44,431 bases of DNA from assembly GCA_036003045.1 (NCBI GenBank), contig DASYSS010000100.1:1-44431 (forward strand), given 5' to 3'. The notes under the pieces are model-generated. The model was not told the origin of the DNA and did no database searches. It saw nothing but the letters and a program-made list of their open reading frames with translations. The position numbers and the translations under genes were made by a program. Position 1 is the first letter of the stretch; each line of letters begins with the position of its first letter. This document shows, piece after piece, positions 40,136 to 44,431 of this stretch. This DNA is from Gemmatimonadaceae bacterium (lineage in GTDB: Bacteria; Gemmatimonadota; Gemmatimonadetes; Gemmatimonadales; Gemmatimonadaceae).

Positions 40136-40317
40136 GACGCCGAGACGGCTGGACTCCGAAACTGCCGAACTCCGAAACTGCCGAAAGCCGAGACGCCGAA
40201 ACGCCCGAGCGCCGGGCCTTCCGAACGACAAAACTGCCAAAGGCCGAGATGCAGAGTGACCTCGCAGTTTCGGACTAGGGCAGTTTCGCTAGGGCAGTTT
40301 GAGTCGGCAGTTTCGAG
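40136..40317 (+). repeat. 16-bp repeat array R5 with an inverted tail
   Basis: Direct units such as ACTGCCGAACTCCGAA and ACTGCCGAAAGCCGAG up to about 40248, followed by the same motif in reverse orientation (GCAGTTTCGGACTAGGGCAG, then GGCAGTTTCG) to 40317. The two halves can fold on each other. It lies between convergent M28 and cupin genes, where it could serve as a bidirectional terminator. Confidence 0.8.
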
Positions 40318-40335
40318 TCAGGCCCGTCGATCGCC

Positions 40336-40791
40336 CTACTTCTTGGCCACTCCCTTTTTCGTAGGATCGTCCGACGGATTCACGTACGTGAGCGCGAACG
40401 GGCCCATCAGGTTGACCTGGACGATCGTGCGACCTTTGACCACGGCGTAGTGATGCTGGCCCGCTCCGGCCACGACGAAGCCACCGACGGGTATGGCCGT
40501 GAGCTTTGACTTGTCGACCTTGTCGCCCATGCCGACCTGGAACGTTCCTTGGATCACCGTGACGGCTTCGTCGGTCGGATGGAAGTGCGGCGGAAGCACG
40601 TAGCCGTTCGGGAAGTCGAGACGGACGGTCACGGGTTCCGCTTTGCCGGGATCGCCCTGAAGCACGGCCAACTTCGCGCCGGCTGGGAAGATCGCGGGTG
40701 CCGGGCCCCACTTGAGCTCAGGCGCTTGCGCGTGGGCACGGGCGGGCAGGACAAGTGCCGCGGCGAGAACTGTTGCGGTCAGAATGCGCAT
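40336..40791 (-). CDS. Secreted single-domain cupin
   Basis: 151 aa. The ATG at 40791 has AAGGGAG upstream. Signal peptide LTATVLAAALVLPARAHAQ; then a cupin barrel with motif 1 LPPHFHPTDEAVTVIQG (His, His, Glu) and the second-motif His in GAGQHHYAVVKG. The sequence resembles periplasmic cupins of the DUF4437 type. The metal is expected from the ligands; the substrate is unknown. It lies 65 bp downstream of the methyltransferase gene on the same strand, possibly in one operon. Confidence 0.87.
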   Translation of the reverse strand: MRILTATVLAAALVLPARAHAQAPELKWGPAPAIFPAGAKLAVLQGDPGKAEPVTVRLDFPNGYVLPPHFHPTDEAVTVIQGTFQVGMGDKVDKSKLTAIPVGGFVVAGAGQHHYAVVKGRTIVQVNLMGPFALTYVNPSDDPTKKGVAKK

Positions 40792-40856
40792 CGTTGTTGC
40801 TCCCTTTAAAAAAGAGTGATGTGGTGGGTTGCGGTTCGACCTTCCTGCTATTCTGC

Positions 40857-41672
40857 TCACGCCCGCGCGATCAAGTAGCGGAACGTGTTCTCTAGGCGGT
40901 ACTCGCCGCGCGCGGTGCCGAAGGGGCGGATCGACTCGGCGACTGTTTTGCGCACGCGCCGCTCGCCGGCGAGTTGAACCGCGCGCACCGCCGGACCCGA
41001 TGACAGCATCGCGTCGAGCGCGTCGTCCAGATCCGCGAAGCACCATTCGACGGCGACGTCGACGACCTCCACGGGTGTGAGCTCCATCTCCGCCGCGACG
41101 GCTTCGAGCGCATCCGGCTGCGACAGTGCGAACGGACCCGGGATGGCGGACGACGAAGGCACCAGAGCCTCGATGGCGTCGAGATAGGCGGCGGCTTCAC
41201 ACTCGTCGGCGCGGCCCCAAGCGGCGATGACGATCTGCGACCTGCCGCCCGGCTTGGCGACGCGCCTCGCCTCGCGCAGCACGGCGCTCGGGCTCGAGAC
41301 GTACGGGAACGAGTTGATCCCGGTCACGACGTCGAACGTCGCGTCGTCGTAAGGCAGGTTGCCGACGTCGCCGAGGTCGAACGTGCCGTTCGGTACGCGC
41401 TGGCGCGCTATGTCCAACAGCGCCGGCGCGGAGTCCAATCCAACGACCGCCGCGCCGCGCGCGGCGGCGAGCCGGCAGAACAAACCGGCGCCGCAGCCGG
41501 CGTCGAGAAGCGACGTCCCCGCGAGCGGTGCGAGGCGATCGAGGATGGCGACGTACAACTGTCGCATCGCCGGCTCCATGAGCTCGGCCCAGTCGTGGGC
41601 GCGGGCACTCCACAACTCACCGCCAAGCGGAGTCGCACCGCCGTACACCTGTTTCAGTGAAACGCTCGTCAT
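40857..41672 (-). CDS. Class I SAM-dependent methyltransferase
   Basis: 271 aa. N-terminal helix pair, then motif I SLLDAGCGAGLFCRL, acidic motif II VVGLDSAPALLDIAR, motif III FDLGDVGNLPYDDATFDVVT and GINSFPYVSS, followed by VAKPGGRSQIVIAAW. The C-terminal third is a small helical lid (LDAMLSSGPAVRAVQL). Typical of small-molecule methyltransferases of the methyltransf_11 type. The substrate is not identifiable. It precedes the cupin gene and follows the LuxR-type regulator, all on the minus strand. Confidence 0.9.
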   Translation of the reverse strand: MTSVSLKQVYGGATPLGGELWSARAHDWAELMEPAMRQLYVAILDRLAPLAGTSLLDAGCGAGLFCRLAAARGAAVVGLDSAPALLDIARQRVPNGTFDLGDVGNLPYDDATFDVVTGINSFPYVSSPSAVLREARRVAKPGGRSQIVIAAWGRADECEAAAYLDAIEALVPSSSAIPGPFALSQPDALEAVAAEMELTPVEVVDVAVEWCFADLDDALDAMLSSGPAVRAVQLAGERRVRKTVAESIRPFGTARGEYRLENTFRYLIARA

Positions 41673-41811
41673 GTGCTGCTGTTCTCTCTGCGTCAGATTC
41701 GAGTCCTACAATCGCTGACGAGAGATACCGGGCGCGCGAATTAGCCGCTTCGCCCGGAAGAGCCATGGATGCGCGTGGCAGCCGCGTGGCCCGTTTGGGC
41801 CATGACGGGTG

Positions 41812-41850
41812 GACCGTGACCGGTGACCGGTGACCGGTGACCGGTCACCG
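41812..41850 (+). repeat. 7-bp tandem repeat
   Basis: GACCGTGACCGGTGACCGGT and onward: five units of GTGACCG ending in GGTCACCG, which is the inverse. The end forms a palindrome (GGTGACCGGTCACC). It sits just after the LuxR-type gene stop. Confidence 0.8.
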
Positions 41851-41865
41851 ACGCCGACGGCCGAC

Positions 41866-43548
41866 TTAAATCAGTCCTTCGCGAGTGGCGTACGCGGCTG
41901 CGGCGGCGCGGGAGGAGAGGTCGAGTCTCGACAGCAGATTCGCGACGTGACGCTTGACGGTATGCTCGCTGAGCTTGAGGCGCACGGCGATGTCGGAGTT
42001 GCTCGAGCCTCGTGCGATGAACCGCAAAATTTCGAGCTGGCGGCCCGTGAGGGACGGCGTGGCGCTCGGCTTTCCCTTTCCGCCGCCGAAGGATCGAAGT
42101 AGACGCTGTCCGCGATTGGCCTCGTGCTCGGCGCCGAGTGCGTCGAGTGATTCCATCGCCAGACGGGCCTCGTGCTCGGCGAACGCGGTCCGGCCGAGCG
42201 CGATGAGCACTTCGGCGAGGTCGAGGCGCGTGCGTGCCGTCTCGAAGGGCGCGCCGTTCTGCTGAAAGAGATCGGCCGCATGCTCGAGGTGCGTCGCGGC
42301 TCCGGCAAGATCGCCTTGGTGGCGTTGCACGACGCCTCGCGCGGCGGCAACCGAGGCGGCGAACGACGCCGTGGCCGCGGCGGCCGCGATACGCTCGAGT
42401 TCTTGGAGCGCGACTTTCGCCGCGGCGAGAGCGCCATTCTCCGTATGCGCGCGAACCAATAGCTCGAGCGCGGAAGCGCGCGCGGTGGGCTCGGCGTCGC
42501 CGGCGTGCGCGAGATACTGATCGAGCAACGCGGCGGCTTCCGCGGCGTGGCCGCGCTCGAGCGCCAACTCCGCGATTCCGACGCGAGACTGCGGCTGCGT
42601 GGTCGACTGCTCGAACAGTCGCTCGGCGTCGTCGAAGCGTCCCTGGCGAAGTCGTAGCACGCCGAGTCGTGCGACGGGGGGACTCGTGAGCGCGGGGCGA
42701 GCCTGTTGCAACTCGCGTGTCGCAGCCGCCAGCTCTTCTTCCGCCTTCGTCCAATCACCGTGCCAGATGAGTACACCCGCATACTGCGTTCGGCAGATTG
42801 CCGAGAGCGGGCGGAGGCCCCAGCGTCGTGTGAATTCTTGAACGCGTGCCACCCACTGTGCCGCGCGGTCGTAGTCGCGGATGCGCTCGCAGGCAAAGAT
42901 CTGCCAGCACGACACGAGACCGACGGCGTGCAGCTCTTTCACCTCGCCGGCGGTCGTCGCGATGCTGGCTTCGTCGAGCCGGCGCATTCCGAGGTCGACG
43001 TCGCCCGCGCTCACCCGCGCGAGTCCCTCGAGTCCGAGCGCCGTGAACTCGACGCCCTGATCCGCCAGCTCACGCCCGAGTTTCGCCGCACGCGCGGCAC
43101 TGGCGATCGCGGCCGAGGGATCGTGTCGCCGAAAGAGCGCGACCTCGGCTTCCCGAATCATGAGCCATCCGTATTCGGCGGTGTCGTGCCGGCCGACGAG
43201 GAGACGCCGCGCGCGCTCGAGCCATCCGGATGCGACCGCGAAGTCGCCGCGGAAAGCGAGATAGTCCCACACGAGCCAGATCGCCACGCGCGCGGCGCCG
43301 CGCGAGTCCTGTCGTTCGCGGTACAAGACGTACGCCCGCTCGCGTGAGTCGAAGGTGAGCGTGGGTTCGTCGAGCCACCAAGCGGCGAGGCCGAGGTCCT
43401 CGAGCGCTTCGGGTGTTTCTTGCTCAGCGATGGTCGCGGTGAGGTGGGTGCGGGCTTCGTCCCACGCGCCCCGATCGAGCGCGTCGCGGCCTGCTGCGAG
43501 CGGAGCAGAGGGTTGGATCGGGGGGGCCGGTGGGGTGAGCATTCTCAT
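41866..43548 (-). CDS. LuxR-family regulator with TPR-like repeats
   Basis: 560 aa. Start at ATG 43548 (MRMLTPPAPP); the frame continues to 43647 but there over the R6 repeat. Residues about 15-470 are helical TPR-like repeats (WDEARTHLTATIAEQETPEA, DRAAQWVARVQEF, AATHLEHAADLFQQNG). The C-terminal 65 residues are the LuxR/GerE DNA-binding domain (LTGRQLEILRFIARGSSNSD, IAVRLKLSEHTVKRHVANLL). There is no ATPase domain of the MalT type, so the signal is read by the TPR part through protein or peptide binding. Targets may include the methyltransferase/cupin pair downstream; this is inferred from position. Confidence 0.9.
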   Translation of the reverse strand: MRMLTPPAPPIQPSAPLAAGRDALDRGAWDEARTHLTATIAEQETPEALEDLGLAAWWLDEPTLTFDSRERAYVLYRERQDSRGAARVAIWLVWDYLAFRGDFAVASGWLERARRLLVGRHDTAEYGWLMIREAEVALFRRHDPSAAIASAARAAKLGRELADQGVEFTALGLEGLARVSAGDVDLGMRRLDEASIATTAGEVKELHAVGLVSCWQIFACERIRDYDRAAQWVARVQEFTRRWGLRPLSAICRTQYAGVLIWHGDWTKAEEELAAATRELQQARPALTSPPVARLGVLRLRQGRFDDAERLFEQSTTQPQSRVGIAELALERGHAAEAAALLDQYLAHAGDAEPTARASALELLVRAHTENGALAAAKVALQELERIAAAAATASFAASVAAARGVVQRHQGDLAGAATHLEHAADLFQQNGAPFETARTRLDLAEVLIALGRTAFAEHEARLAMESLDALGAEHEANRGQRLLRSFGGGKGKPSATPSLTGRQLEILRFIARGSSNSDIAVRLKLSEHTVKRHVANLLSRLDLSSRAAAAAYATREGLI

Positions 43549-43570
43549 GGAAGCATACGGCGGGCGGTTC

Positions 43571-43650
43571 CGGAGGGCGAGACTGTTCAGTCCGGAGGGC
43601 GAGACTGCCGAACGCCGAAGGTGCCGAACGCCGAAACTTCCGAGCACCGA
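43571..43650 (+). repeat. 16-bp repeat array R6
   Basis: Two copies of TCCGGAGGGCGAGACTG 21 bases apart, followed by ACTGCCGAACGCCGAAG, GTGCCGAACGCCGAAA and related units. It lies upstream of the LuxR-type gene, so it may contain or replace that gene's promoter. Confidence 0.8.
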
Positions 43651-43654
43651 GGTT

Positions 43655-43674
43655 CCGTTGCAGCTTAGCGATTG
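43655..43674 (+). promoter_or_regulatory. CGTTGCAGCTTAGCGATTG motif
   Basis: Another copy of the recurring motif, directly after array R6 and 34 bases before the start of the small membrane protein gene. Unlike the copies at 31839 and 36340, no TATA-rich stretch precedes it. Confidence 0.35.
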
Positions 43675-43707
43675 CTACGCAGCCCCCCACACGAAAAGGG
43701 AACTGAA

Positions 43708-43875
43708 GTGAGTAGCCGCACCTCCGCCGCGCTCTACATACTCTTGATGGTCGCCGTGATCATCACGGTCGACGTGCTGTTTTTCAAAGGCCGGTTCTGG
43801 GCGCGGTTGGCAGCGAACGTCGGGATCGTGCTGATAGGCGCAGCTTTCTACTTCAGATTCGTGAAGCGTCCCTGA
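43708..43875 (+). CDS. Small two-helix membrane protein, 55 aa
   Basis: GTG start at 43708 with the ribosome site AAAAGGGA 7 bases upstream; a longer frame from 43672 lacks a site. Two membrane helices: LYILLMVAVIITVDVLFF and LAANVGIVLIGAAFYFRF, joined by a basic turn KGRFWAR, and a basic end VKRP. No family is named, but small two-helix proteins of this size are common in Gram-negative inner membranes. It may be transcribed with the GNAT gene that starts 25 bases later. Confidence 0.75.
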   Translation: MSSRTSAALYILLMVAVIITVDVLFFKGRFWARLAANVGIVLIGAAFYFRFVKRP

Positions 43876-43900
43876 CCGGGCGTGGATTGGCACTCTTTGT

Positions 43901-44431
43901 ATGCGCTTCCGTCGCTTGGTCCGTCGAATCCTTCGCACCGTGCGCGCGCCACGGATTGTTGCACCGCCGGTGGCCATTGGCGAGTTGACGCTACGAGAGG
44001 CGACGATGGCCGATCTACGCCTGCTCGCCGAGCTCCATGTTCGCACGTTCAACGAAACGCACGTGGGGCCGTTCGGGTCGGGTCCGACCTATGCGACTCG
44101 GGAATGGCAGTGGCGGGACAAGCTCGCCGAAACCGATGCGACCCATTTCGTTCTCGTGCTGGAGACTCCCGCGAAGCAACTCGTCGGCTTCATCTGGTGT
44201 CATCCGACGCAGGACAATCCACAATGGGCGGCCCGCCTGAACAAGATCTATCTTCTCCGCGAATACCAGAGGCGCGGGCTGGGCAAGCGCATGGTCGCCG
44301 CGGCCGTGGACCGGCTCCTGGGCAATGGCCTGATGTCGATGGCGCTATTCACGGAAGTGGACAACGAACCCGCCTGCAACTTCTACGAGCAGCTGGGCGG
44401 CGAACGTCAACTGGATGAGCGCGGGGAGTTC
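43901..44431 (+). CDS. GNAT N-acetyltransferase, 3' end cut by the window
   Basis: 177 codons from ATG 43901 to the window end, no stop reached. A basic N-terminal tail (MRFRRLVRRILRTVRAPRI) precedes the GNAT domain: LTLREATMADLRLLAELHVR, the strand HFVLVLETPAKQLVGFIW, then the acetyl-CoA site in KIYLLREYQRRGLGKRMV with its Q/RxxGxG/A pattern, and EVDNEPACNFYEQLGGE at the end of the domain. The catalytic domain is therefore nearly complete. It transfers an acetyl group from acetyl-CoA to an amine; the acceptor is unknown. The start is the first ATG; the ribosome site is weak. Confidence 0.85.
   Translation, partial: MRFRRLVRRILRTVRAPRIVAPPVAIGELTLREATMADLRLLAELHVRTFNETHVGPFGSGPTYATREWQWRDKLAETDATHFVLVLETPAKQLVGFIWCHPTQDNPQWAARLNKIYLLREYQRRGLGKRMVAAAVDRLLGNGLMSMALFTEVDNEPACNFYEQLGGERQLDERGEF

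Overview
This 44.4 kb window is high-GC, densely coded DNA from a Gram-negative soil-type bacterium, most likely a Gemmatimonadota member, with Acidobacteriota the main alternative. The inference rests on gene content, not on a marker gene: a full-length orphan MacB/FtsX permease of the ADOP type plus the remnant of a second one, an ECF sigma factor translationally coupled to a Ser/Thr kinase with C-terminal TPRs, a second kinase carrying a TolB-like/TPR tail, an Oar-like TonB-dependent receptor, and many secreted hydrolases, lipoproteins and DinB-fold proteins. No rRNA, tRNA, CRISPR array, transposase or integrase gene was recognised.

Layout. 1-5 kb: a hypothetical gene, a lipoprotein alpha/beta hydrolase, and a two-gene envelope operon (outer-membrane barrel protein, then Ig-like lipoprotein). 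5-8.1 kb: the ECF sigma/kinase pair, divergent from that operon. 8.1-14.3 kb: a large TonB-dependent receptor with an unusual C-terminal extension, and an S9 peptidase. 14.4-21 kb: an ADOP pseudogene, then small regulatory and metabolic units: secreted DinB proteins, an NmrA-like oxidoreductase, a Crp/Fnr regulator divergent from a His-rich secreted protein, a Cys-rich MerR regulator, a VOC protein, and two back-to-back MerR-type promoters with 19-bp spacers. 21.2-23.9 kb: the intact ADOP permease. 24-38 kb: an accessory-looking stretch of short, mostly plus-strand genes (small membrane proteins, zinc ribbons, cupin, esterase, methyltransferase, signal peptidase I, lipoproteins, DUF3830) broken up by short tandem repeats, truncated genes and attC-like sites, plus a second kinase. 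38-44 kb: PIG-L deacetylase, M28 peptidase, cupin/methyltransferase pair, LuxR-TPR regulator, a small membrane protein and a GNAT gene cut by the window edge.

The most unusual content is non-coding. (1) Three sites at 26461-26588, 26881-27004 and 31766-31887 have integron attC geometry, with similar left arms, lengths of 122-128 bp and an extra base in the left arm; two of them bracket a single small zinc-ribbon gene. (2) A roughly 16-bp repeat, consensus ACTGCCGAACGCCGAG, forms arrays at six intergenic loci, and one array replaces the end of an M6-like metalloprotease just after its HELGH motif. (3) A distinct 17-bp repeat occurs in two arrays 12 kb apart, with the subvariants in the same order. 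(4) A CTTGCAGCTTAGCCA-like motif, often preceded by a TATA-rich stretch, recurs in at least six intergenic places. Together these suggest a region shaped by repeat-associated and possibly site-specific recombination. All family assignments come from reading the sequences and were not checked against databases.
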